From: Chthoniobacter flavus | GTDB lineage: Bacteria > Verrucomicrobiota > Verrucomicrobiia > Chthoniobacterales > Terrimicrobiaceae | DNA: 7,014 bases | Direction: 5' to 3' | NCBI GenBank assembly: GCA_945903555.1 | Contig: CAMDOJ010000094.1 | Coordinates: forward strand, 1-7,014 | Shown here: in pieces, positions 1 to 4,625 of the stretch | Layout: every line of letters starts with the position of its first letter | Position numbering within the stretch: position 1 is the stretch's first letter | Program-made: the position numbers and the translations under genes | The notes under the pieces: generated by a model | What the model was told of the DNA's origin: nothing | The model's input: the letters and a program-made list of their open reading frames with translations, nothing else | The model's database searches: none

Positions 1-309
1 CTGAATGTCGAAAACGGGAAGTCACTTTTGCAAATGGTCGGCCTGCGCTATGGAGGTGCCCCTGTTGATATGATTCTCCAATGGGCCGAGGAACTCATGC
101 AAGTCACCGAATCGGGAATCTGGATGATCGATGCCGAGTTTCCCAGCGAACTTGGGATCGAGTTGGACGATCAACCTGAGGTCTTTCTCGAGGCGCTACG
201 GTATTTTCTGACTTTCAAAAATCCGCCTGCAAATATTTCCTCTGGAGATTTGGAGGTTTTACGAAAGACCTTCGAGTGCTCGAGTTGGCGGGCGTTGATT
301 GCTCCCTGA
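1..309 (+). CDS. Hypothetical protein, 5'-truncated by the window edge
   Basis: The frame is open from base 1 and ends at a TGA at 307-309, so the N-terminus and true start lie outside the window. About 102 residues are visible. The protein is acidic in its middle (MIDAEFPSELGIELDD), has no transmembrane segment and no motif I recognise. Composition and codon use look like a real soluble protein: several Trp residues, an alternating helix-like pattern, and no long shadow ORF opposite. I do not assign a function. It is not the N-terminal half of the GT4 glycosyltransferase found on the other side of the insertion sequence, because it lacks the glycine-rich start and Rossmann pattern of that half. 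Its proximity to a glycosyltransferase remnant makes a surface-polysaccharide locus possible, but that is only inference. Confidence 0.6.
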   Translation: MNVENGKSLLQMVGLRYGGAPVDMILQWAEELMQVTESGIWMIDAEFPSELGIELDDQPEVFLEALRYFLTFKNPPANISSGDLEVLRKTFECSSWRALIAP

Positions 310-321
310 AGCAAATTTGAG

Positions 322-346
322 ACAGGATTACAGGAGTAGCAGGATT
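322..346. repeat. CAGGATTA-type short tandem repeat
   Basis: Three degenerate units follow one another: ACAGGATT (322-329), ACAGGAGT (330-337) and AGCAGGATT (338-346), with the core CAGGA repeated at 8- and 9-base spacing. It lies just after the stop of the partial ORF and runs into the left end of the insertion sequence. From memory, CAGGATTA-type intergenic repeats are dispersed in Verrucomicrobiota and several other phyla. I cannot check other copies here. Confidence 0.55.
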
Positions 347-358
347 AACCCAAGTTTC
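345..358 (+). repeat. Left terminal inverted repeat of the IS
   Basis: TTAACCCAAGTTTC is the exact reverse complement of 2381-2394. The match weakens right after the 14 bases (GCA against TCA at the next three), which sets the inner boundary. Confidence 0.88.
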
Positions 359-419
359 GCAAGAATCTTAAAAAAAGTGAGCCGTTTTGGCAAATCCGCG
401 ATCGAGAGTCATGTAACCT

Positions 420-436
420 GTTCATTGTCAATGAAC
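420..436. promoter_or_regulatory. Palindrome in the IS left end (possible operator or hairpin)
   Basis: GTTCATT (420-426) and AATGAAC (430-436) form a perfect 7-bp inverted repeat with a 3-base centre. It lies between the left terminal repeat and the transposase promoter. It could be a binding site for the transposase or another regulator. In RNA it would be a hairpin that limits activation of the transposase by read-through from outside, a known strategy in IS elements. The role is inferred and only the symmetry is seen. Confidence 0.45.
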
Positions 437-454
437 GTGATTTCTAACTTTCAT

Positions 455-465
455 TTGTAGTGCCT
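455..465 (+). repeat. 11-bp direct repeat, copy 1 (upstream of transposase)
   Basis: TTGTAGTGCCT occurs here and again at 2324-2334, so the two copies bracket the transposase gene in the same orientation inside the IS. Possible roles are a subterminal protein-binding site or a trace of how the element was assembled. Confidence 0.5.
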
Positions 466-483
466 ATTTTTTGCATTTTTTGC

Positions 484-512
484 TTGACAGGGCTTTTTTT
501 CTGCGCTATCCT
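484..512 (+). promoter_or_regulatory. Sigma-70-type promoter of the transposase
   Basis: A perfect -35 box TTGACA (484-489) is separated by 17 bases from TATCCT (507-512), which matches the TATAAT consensus at four of six positions. Transcription would be expected to start near 518-520, only 2-4 bases before the ATG at 522. The message would then be leaderless or nearly so, and no Shine-Dalgarno site could be used. Confidence 0.65.
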
Positions 513-521
513 GTTGATCAC

Positions 522-2318
522 ATGTTTTTTAGAACAAAATATATCAAGGGCTCGCCGCTCGTTCAACTCGTTCATTCCTATCGTAATAGCGATGGTTTGC
601 CTCGGCAGCGTGTCATCGCTTCCCTTGGCGATGCCGCTATCCCGGAGGCCGAAAAACCTCTCATCGCCAGCATGGTCGAGCGCCGTATCCATGGCGGGGG
701 CGATTTCTTTGATTCCTCTCTCTCCAAAACTGCCAGCTCTTGGGTGGATCGCATTGTCCAACTCGCGGGCCGATCCCAAGCCGCCAAACCAGTTCCTCAA
801 GCCACTGTGGATGGAGTTATCCTCGACTCCATCGAAACCACCGATGTCGTGGAACTCGGCCCCGAACTCGTCGGCCTCAAAGCCTGGGAGGAGTTGCACT
901 TCACGGGTATGCTCGAGGCCCTGGGCATGAACCCCAGCGCCATTGCCACAGCCCAGCTCATGGTTTCCAACCGCCTCATCGAGCCTCTGAGCGAATGGGC
1001 TTTGATCGATTGGTCCCACCGTACCGCCCTTCCTGAACTCCTCGACATCCGCATCACCAAAAGCGCCAAGGACCGCCTCTACCGCACCAGCGACGATCTC
1101 ATGACCCTGCGCAAGGACATCGAATCCACCCTGCGCGAGCGCGAGCGTGATCTTTTCTCCCTCAGCCGCAGTGTCATTCTCTACGATGTCACCAATAGCC
1201 ATTTCGAGGGTCTCTGCGCCTCCAACCCAAAAGCCAAACACGGAAAAAACAAGCAACACCGCAACGACTGCCGCCAGGTCGCCGTCGGTATCGCCTTTGA
1301 CGAACACGGTTTCCCGCTCGCCCACGAGACCTTCGAAGGCAACATGGGCGACACCAAAACCCTACCCATTATTCTCGATCGACTCGCCCGCCACGAGCAA
1401 GGCCTCAAGCCCGTGGTCATCCTCGACGCCGGATTTGCCTCGCACGCGAACCTCGCTCTGCTCAAGGAGCGAGGGTATTCCTACATCGTCAACATCACAC
1501 GCGGCAGCCGCTCCAAGTATGCCGACTCATTTGAAAAAGAGACCTTCGAAGTGCTGCCCGGACGCTCCGAGGAAAAGCGCGTGGAGGTAAAAAAAATCAC
1601 CGATCCCGAGGACCCCGCCAGCCATCTCGTCCTGTGCCGCAGCGCCCAGCGCCGCCTCAAGGAAGAAGCCATGGTTTCCAGCGCCGAGAAGCGCTTCCTT
1701 GCCGCCGCCTCCGCCCTCGGCAAGAGCATTGAAAAGGGCGTTTTCAAACGCGCCGCCGTCATCGAACGCAAAATCGGAGCCCTCCAAAAACGCCACGCCC
1801 GCACGGCCAGGTTTTACACGCTCAAACACAACGCCGGGCGACTCGAAATCACCCGTGACGATGACAAAATGAAAAACGCCATCGCTCAATGCGGTGACTA
1901 TGTTTTGAAGACCGACAAGAGCCTCGGAGCCACACAACTCTGGGAACTCTACATGACCCTCCTCAAAGCCGAAGCTGGCTTCCGCCAACTCAAAGGCACG
2001 CTTGGACTGCGGCCGAATTTTCATCAATTGGAGGACCGCGTTGACGGCCACATCTTCATCAGCGTGCTCGCCTACCACCTTCTGTGCTGGATCAACAAAC
2101 GCTTGGAGGCTCACAGCGACACGCGCGACTGGCAAACGATTCGCCGCCTGCTAGGCACCCACAGCCTCGTCACCACCCGCCTTCCGCTCGCTGATGGACG
2201 CACAATCAACATCCGCAAACCCAGCCAACCCGACGACGAGCAAAAACGCGTCTACCAAATGCTCGGCATCGACTGGAAATCCGCCTTCCCAACCAAGAAA
2301 ACCGAAATCCCAGATTGA
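522..2318 (+). CDS. IS1634-type DDE transposase (DDE_Tnp_1 fold)
   Basis: This 598-residue protein catalyses cut-and-paste movement of the surrounding IS. The N-terminus (MFFRTKYIKGSPLVQLVHSYR, then RQRVIASLG) is typical of IS1634-like transposases. The likely catalytic triad is D222 (ILYDVTNSHFEG), D302 (VVILDAGFAS) and E484 (LLKAEAGFRQLKG), the last within the Y-R-E-K-like C-terminal signature. The block after it (LRPNFHQLEDRVDGHIFISVLAYHLL) is also family-typical. The frame is open further upstream to an ATG at 471, but that start lies before the promoter -35 box and adds residues unlike the family, so I chose 522. No frameshift or internal stop is seen, so the enzyme is probably functional. 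The long antisense ORFs opposite it are coding shadows. Confidence 0.92.
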   Translation: MFFRTKYIKGSPLVQLVHSYRNSDGLPRQRVIASLGDAAIPEAEKPLIASMVERRIHGGGDFFDSSLSKTASSWVDRIVQLAGRSQAAKPVPQATVDGVILDSIETTDVVELGPELVGLKAWEELHFTGMLEALGMNPSAIATAQLMVSNRLIEPLSEWALIDWSHRTALPELLDIRITKSAKDRLYRTSDDLMTLRKDIESTLRERERDLFSLSRSVILYDVTNSHFEGLCASNPKAKHGKNKQHRNDCRQVAVGIAFDEHGFPLAHETFEGNMGDTKTLPIILDRLARHEQGLKPVVILDAGFASHANLALLKERGYSYIVNITRGSRSKYADSFEKETFEVLPGRSEEKRVEVKKITDPEDPASHLVLCRSAQRRLKEEAMVSSAEKRFLAAASALGKSIEKGVFKRAAVIERKIGALQKRHARTARFYTLKHNAGRLEITRDDDKMKNAIAQCGDYVLKTDKSLGATQLWELYMTLLKAEAGFRQLKGTLGLRPNFHQLEDRVDGHIFISVLAYHLLCWINKRLEAHSDTRDWQTIRRLLGTHSLVTTRLPLADGRTINIRKPSQPDDEQKRVYQMLGIDWKSAFPTKKTEIPD

Positions 2319-2323
2319 AGAGA

Positions 2324-2334
2324 TTGTAGTGCCT
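2324..2334 (+). repeat. 11-bp direct repeat, copy 2 (downstream of transposase)
   Basis: TTGTAGTGCCT lies five bases after the transposase stop codon and is identical to 455-465. See copy 1. Confidence 0.5.
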
Positions 2335-2340
2335 TTGGAA

Positions 2341-2366
2341 AGACCCCCTAGGTTTTATGGGGGTCT
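2341..2366 (+). terminator. Hairpin after the transposase gene
   Basis: AGACCCCC (2341-2348) and GGGGGTCT (2359-2366) form a perfect 8-bp GC-rich stem around a 10-base loop, between the transposase stop and the right inverted repeat. There is no T tract after it, so it is either a weak or Rho-assisted terminator, or a structure that stabilises the 3' end. Confidence 0.5.
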
Positions 2367-2380
2367 CAGGCCACCTGTGA

Positions 2381-2394
2381 GAAACTTGGGTTAA
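2381..2394 (-). repeat. Right terminal inverted repeat of the IS
   Basis: GAAACTTGGGTTAA is the exact reverse complement of 345-358. The glycosyltransferase frame continues directly from this end. Confidence 0.88.
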
Positions 2395-2523
2395 GCATGC
2401 GCAACTGGAGCGCGCGACGTGTTTCCGTGCGCTTTGCACGGCTGAGGCCGATGCGATTCGGAGCTATGGGTTGAATCAGCGTATTGAGGGTGTTCCGAAT
2501 GGGGTGGAGCTGCCCGAGAGGAG

Positions 2524-2551
2524 TTTTAAGTTTCCAGATTTAAGTTTACAG
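2524..2551 (+). repeat. 7-bp tandem repeat block 1 in the glycosyltransferase
   Basis: Four heptamers follow without gaps: TTTTAAG, TTTCCAG, ATTTAAG, TTTACAG. The consensus is WTTNMAG. The block is translated as FKFPDLSLQ, in the segment between the PNGVELPE motif and the LLFLGR strand, where family members normally have only a short variable stretch. Confidence 0.6.
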
Positions 2552-2634
2552 ACTCAACGAAAAAAGATGCTTTTATTTTTGGGGAGGATTCATCCAAAGA
2601 AGGGTCTGGTGGCTTTACTGAAGGCCTGGGCGGA

Positions 2635-2669
2635 AATTCGTAATTCGCTATCCGCTATCCGCGATTCAG
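2635..2669 (+). repeat. 7-bp tandem repeat block 2 in the glycosyltransferase
   Basis: Five heptamers follow without gaps: AATTCGT, AATTCGC, TATCCGC, TATCCGC, GATTCAG. The fourth and third are identical. The 3' end also forms a small palindrome (CCGC at 2659-2662 with GCGG at 2669-2672). It is translated as part of IRNSLSAIRDSAEW, an expansion between the KAWAEI helix and the QFVIAGWDQGGHE strand. Confidence 0.65.
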
Positions 2670-2767
2670 CGGAGTGGCAGTTTGTGATCGCGGGTTGGGA
2701 TCAGGGTGGACATGAGGCAGAGTTGAAGGCGCTGTGCGCTCAGCTTGGATTAAGAACAGCGTTTAGA

Positions 2768-2797
2768 ACCACGAAGGACACCAAGATTCACGAAAAC
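2768..2797 (+). repeat. CACGAAGGACAC-type repeat
   Basis: The segment contains ACCACGAAGGACACCAAG and then ATTCACGAAAA, a degenerate array with CACGAA/CACCAA spaced by 9 to 10 bases. It marks the left margin of the foreign stretch in the glycosyltransferase. From memory, it resembles the dispersed CCACGAAGGACACGAAG family of Verrucomicrobiota and related phyla. Confidence 0.5.
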
Positions 2798-2802
2798 ATT
2801 CA

Positions 2803-3154
2803 ACCACGGATGACACGGATGGACACGGATGATACAGAAGCGCAGGGCGGTGCTTGGGCAAGCCAAGCTGGCGCTGCGTTTTCAAATCCCTCCACAAGCG
2901 AGCTTGCACGGGATTCTGAAAACACATCGCCCACGCGCTCCGCGAGTGGCCCTGCTGAGGCAATGCGTGCAGAAACTAGGAAAATGGGAAGCGCTGGGGA
3001 GAATCAGCTTGCTGATTCAAAGGAGTTTTTGGATGGCCAGTTGCAAGCTGGCTTGCAGATGGACAATCAAAAAGGCCCTACCATTCGCACCGCGAATGAC
3101 CCCGGTGCTTCTGGGGAATATTCTTCATCCGTGTCAATCCGTGATATCCGTGGT
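2803..3154. repeat. Composite hairpin-rich element with 30-bp inverted repeats, inserted in frame
   Basis: The arms 2803-2832 and 3125-3154 are inverted repeats matching at 27 of 30 positions, each an array of CACGGAT units at 9- to 10-base spacing. Between them is a chain of small palindromes. These are GCTTGG/CCAAGC (2852-2868), a 52-bp imperfect one (2875-2926, arms TGCGTTTTCA.. and ..TGAAAACACA with an inner CAAGC/GCTTG), CCAC.CGC/GCG.GTGG (2931-2949), and GAATCAGC/GCTGATTC (3001-3018, perfect). Two more perfect ones follow: TGCAAGC/GCTTGCA (3042-3057) and CATTCGC/GCGAATG (3082-3098). The whole stretch stays open in the glycosyltransferase frame and encodes a low-complexity polar peptide with no resemblance to the enzyme. 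It looks like a MITE-like or REP-cluster element. No target duplication is obvious. Confidence 0.7.
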
Positions 3155-3396
3155 CAAAATTCTGATGCTCTCGACGCCGTCGACGTTGTTTTCTTCGGTC
3201 CAGCTTTTGGGGAGGAGAAGGAGGCATTGTTGCGGAGTGCGGATGCGTTTATTTTACCGAGCTTCAGTGAGGGATTGCCGATGTCGGTACTGGAAGCTTG
3301 GTCTTATGGGTTGCCTGTGGTGATGACTCCGGACTGCAATTTGCCGGAGGGGTTTGCTTGCCAAGCCGCGCTGGAAATTCGAAGTGGGGAAGGAAG

Positions 3397-3424
3397 TTTT
3401 CAGGGTTCAGATTTCAGTTTTCAG
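3397..3424 (+). repeat. 7-bp tandem repeat block 3 in the glycosyltransferase
   Basis: Four heptamers follow without gaps: TTTTCAG, GGTTCAG, ATTTCAG, TTTTCAG, consensus NNTTCAG. They are related to block 1 (TTTNCAG). They are translated as FQGSDFSFQ, in the variable loop between the CNLPEGF..AALEIR segment and the helix that begins QGLRTLLEM. Confidence 0.65.
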
Positions 3425-3588
3425 CAGGGATTGAGGACGCTTTTGGAGATGTCGGATCTGGAGCGTGCCGCTATGGGTATGAGAGGGCGGCATTTGGTGG
3501 AGGAAAGGTTCACCTGGCAGAAGGTGGCTGCTCAAATGAAGGAACTGTATGAGGACATTCTCTCGGGGTAGGGGAAGCGAACGAGACT

Positions 3589-4236
3589 TTACGGTGATAG
3601 CCGCACGTGTGACCACGTGCGGTTTTTTTTTGTGTATCGGAAGCGGTCGTGAAGTCGGTCGTGGCCACCTTGCCAGAATTCGATGGTTTCGGGTTCCACG
3701 CAATAGCCTCCCCAGAAATCGGGTTTCGGGATGGGGCCAGTAGAAAATCGCGATTTCAATTCTTCGAATCGGGTTAGGAGAAATTCACGGGAGGGAATTT
3801 CGCTGCTCTGCTCTGAGACCCAAGCCCCGAGTTGGCTTCCTGCCGGCCGGCTCAAGAAATAGGCGAGCGATTCTTCTTCGGAGATTTTTTTGACAGTTCC
3901 GGTGACCTCGACTTGGCGTTCCATGGTGATCCACGGAAATAGGAGTGCGGCGCGAGGATTTTGCGAAAGGTGAGCGGCTTTGCGGCTGCCGTAGTTTGTA
4001 AAAAAAACAAAACCACGTTCATCAAATCCTTTTAAAAGCACAGTGCGGCAGGCGATGTGTCCGGAGGAATCCGAGGTCGCTAGGGACATGGCGTTGGGTT
4101 CGGCAATGCCTGCATCGGAGGCCTCCTGAAACCACTGGTGAAATTGCTCGAGGGGGTTCGGGTTGATCGACTCTTCGCGAAGGGGATCGCGTCCGTAATC
4201 GACTCTCAGGTCTTGCAGGTTCAAATCAGGTTTCAT
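3589..4236 (-). CDS. pdxH: Pyridoxamine 5'-phosphate oxidase
   Basis: This 215-residue FMN enzyme oxidises pyridoxamine or pyridoxine 5'-phosphate to pyridoxal 5'-phosphate with O2, in the last step of vitamin B6 synthesis and salvage. It acts in the cytoplasm as a homodimer. The length is typical. Visible family features are the N-terminal LRVDYGRDPL, the FMN-binding stretch RTVLLKGFDERGFVFFTNYGSRK (64-86), SRPAGSQLGAWVSEQSS (129-145), and the signature IEFWQGGHDRLHDR (185-198). The usual ending (W208 then RLSP) is also present. The start is the ATG at 4236, giving the usual N-terminal length. No clear Shine-Dalgarno is seen. It lies 16 bases after the DUF971 gene in the same direction and is probably co-transcribed. 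Its stop is 17 bases from the convergent glycosyltransferase stop, and its last codons contain the terminator of that unit. Confidence 0.96.
   Translation of the reverse strand: MKPDLNLQDLRVDYGRDPLREESINPNPLEQFHQWFQEASDAGIAEPNAMSLATSDSSGHIACRTVLLKGFDERGFVFFTNYGSRKAAHLSQNPRAALLFPWITMERQVEVTGTVKKISEEESLAYFLSRPAGSQLGAWVSEQSSEIPSREFLLTRFEELKSRFSTGPIPKPDFWGGYCVEPETIEFWQGGHDRLHDRFRYTKKNRTWSHVRLSP
3601..3631 (+). terminator. Intrinsic terminator of the + strand, inside the pdxH 3' end
   Basis: CCGCACGTG (3601-3609) and CACGTGCGG (3614-3622) form a perfect 9-bp stem with a TGAC loop, followed by nine T residues (3623-3631). This is a textbook Rho-independent terminator for the glycosyltransferase unit ending at 3571. 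Read on the minus strand, the same bases encode the last residues of PdxH (KKNRTWSHVR). In that direction the A tract precedes the stem, so it should not stop pdxH transcription. Confidence 0.9.
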
Positions 4237-4252
4237 CGCTGGTTATTTAAAA

Positions 4253-4567
4253 TTAAACGCCGACTTGGGAGAGGCGGAGAAGGTATTTGTAGGAGTAGAT
4301 GCCCGTGCTATGTCCGTCGCTCCAGCGCGGCTGGATAGCGTAACCGCCAACGGTCTGCCAGGAGGCGAGATCGAAGCTACCTGAGCTATAAGTGACCTTG
4401 GGACGCTCGATGTTTCCCATCACATCTGGCTCGCCGCCGCAGGTTGCGCAAGGGCAATGGCGGCGAACGGATTCGAGTGGCAAGTAGGTTTCGGTGCCAT
4501 CATTCCACGCGATAGCGAGATCGTTTCCGATCTTTTGAATCGAGGATGGTTGCAATGTTTGTGTCAT
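4253..4567 (-). CDS. DUF971 protein (gamma-butyrobetaine hydroxylase N-terminal-like domain)
   Basis: This 104-residue, single-domain protein belongs to the DUF971 family (PF06155). Matching features are WNDG (21-24), LESVRRHCPCATC (31-43), VGGYAIQPRWSDGHSTGIYSYKYLLRL (73-99) and the acidic-aromatic end. In human gamma-butyrobetaine hydroxylase this domain binds zinc with three Cys and one His. Here C38, C40, C43 and H86 are placed to do the same, so a metal site is likely. Bacterial copies often occur with or fused to Mrp/ApbC iron-sulfur proteins, but the function of stand-alone forms is unknown to me. The frame is open to an ATG at 4627, which would add 20 poorly conserved residues and run across the cysD start. 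The ATG at 4567 fits the family. It leads the unit with pdxH. Confidence 0.88.
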   Translation of the reverse strand: MTQTLQPSSIQKIGNDLAIAWNDGTETYLPLESVRRHCPCATCGGEPDVMGNIERPKVTYSSGSFDLASWQTVGGYAIQPRWSDGHSTGIYSYKYLLRLSQVGV

Positions 4568-4625
4568 ATTTTGATTTTTTCGTTGGCAAGGGGGGATGTC
4601 CATCGTTTTAAATAGCCGGCTCGTC
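4568..4625. promoter_or_regulatory. Divergent intergenic region between the DUF971 gene and cysD
   Basis: These 58 bases must carry, or share with the coding ends, the promoters for both directions. On the + strand TTGGCA (4583-4588) and TTTTAA (4606-4611) are 17 bases apart and could be a weak promoter, giving a very short leader before the ATG at 4626. A purine run AAGGGGGG (4589-4595 region) directly touches the ATG at 4596, too close to serve it as a ribosome site. I see no clear operator palindrome. Confidence 0.35.

Larger units (their letters stand above)
345..2394 (+). mobile_element. Complete insertion sequence, IS1634/IS4-superfamily type
   Basis: The element is bounded by perfect 14-bp inverted repeats (TTAACCCAAGTTTC at 345-358 and its complement at 2381-2394). 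It holds a single intact transposase gene, an upstream promoter, a small palindrome in the left subterminal region and a hairpin after the transposase stop. The outermost four bases, TTAA, are self-complementary. They could be part of the ends (element 345-2394) or a 4-bp target duplication (element 349-2390). No longer direct duplication is visible: the left flank reads GCAGGA and the right flank GCATGC. The family call comes from the transposase sequence and its length of about 600 residues. The right end abuts a truncated glycosyltransferase and the left end abuts a tandem repeat. Confidence 0.9.
2393..3571 (+). pseudogene. GT4-family glycosyltransferase, N-terminal half lost at the IS junction
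   Basis: Family GT4 enzymes transfer sugars from nucleotide-sugars, often to lipopolysaccharide or capsule. Homology begins at the IS edge (KHAQLERATCFRALCTAEAD, then GVPNGVELPE), which corresponds to the linker before the C-terminal Rossmann domain. The acceptor-binding N-terminal domain, roughly 170 residues, is missing and is not found left of the IS. Residues below count from the TTG at 2471. The C-terminal domain keeps LGRIHPKKG (37-45), GWDQGGHE, FFGPAFGEEKEALLRSADAFILPSFSEGLP and the E-x7-E nucleotide-binding pair E267/E275. It ends with a family-like tail (ERFTWQKVAAQMKELYEDIL). About 140 residues of foreign, repeat-derived sequence (roughly 96-236) split the domain, and three smaller heptamer-repeat blocks lie elsewhere. 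No native start codon remains: the in-frame stop TGA at 2378-2380 is inside the IS, and only TTG 2471 or ATG 2567 could serve. It is probably non-functional. Confidence 0.82.

Noticed and set aside
444..1325. A 293-residue open frame on the minus strand opposite the transposase
   Set aside because: It lies antisense to a clear DDE transposase, has no recognisable domain and follows the codon bias of the gene on the other strand. It is a coding shadow.
1527..2135. A 202-residue minus-strand open frame inside the transposase
   Set aside because: It has the same shadow origin as the other antisense frame. It is rich in Gly, Ala and Phe from complementing the transposase codons, with no family resemblance.
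2803..3154. The repeat-rich stretch as a CRISPR array or integron attC site
   Set aside because: The units are 9-10 bases long with no regular spacers, the palindromes differ from one another, and there is no cas or integrase gene nearby.
4596..4598. ATG at 4596 as the start of cysD
   Set aside because: The G-rich run touches this ATG with no spacing, and the ten extra residues are not part of the remembered CysD N-terminus. The ATG at 4626 fits better, although the earlier start cannot be excluded.
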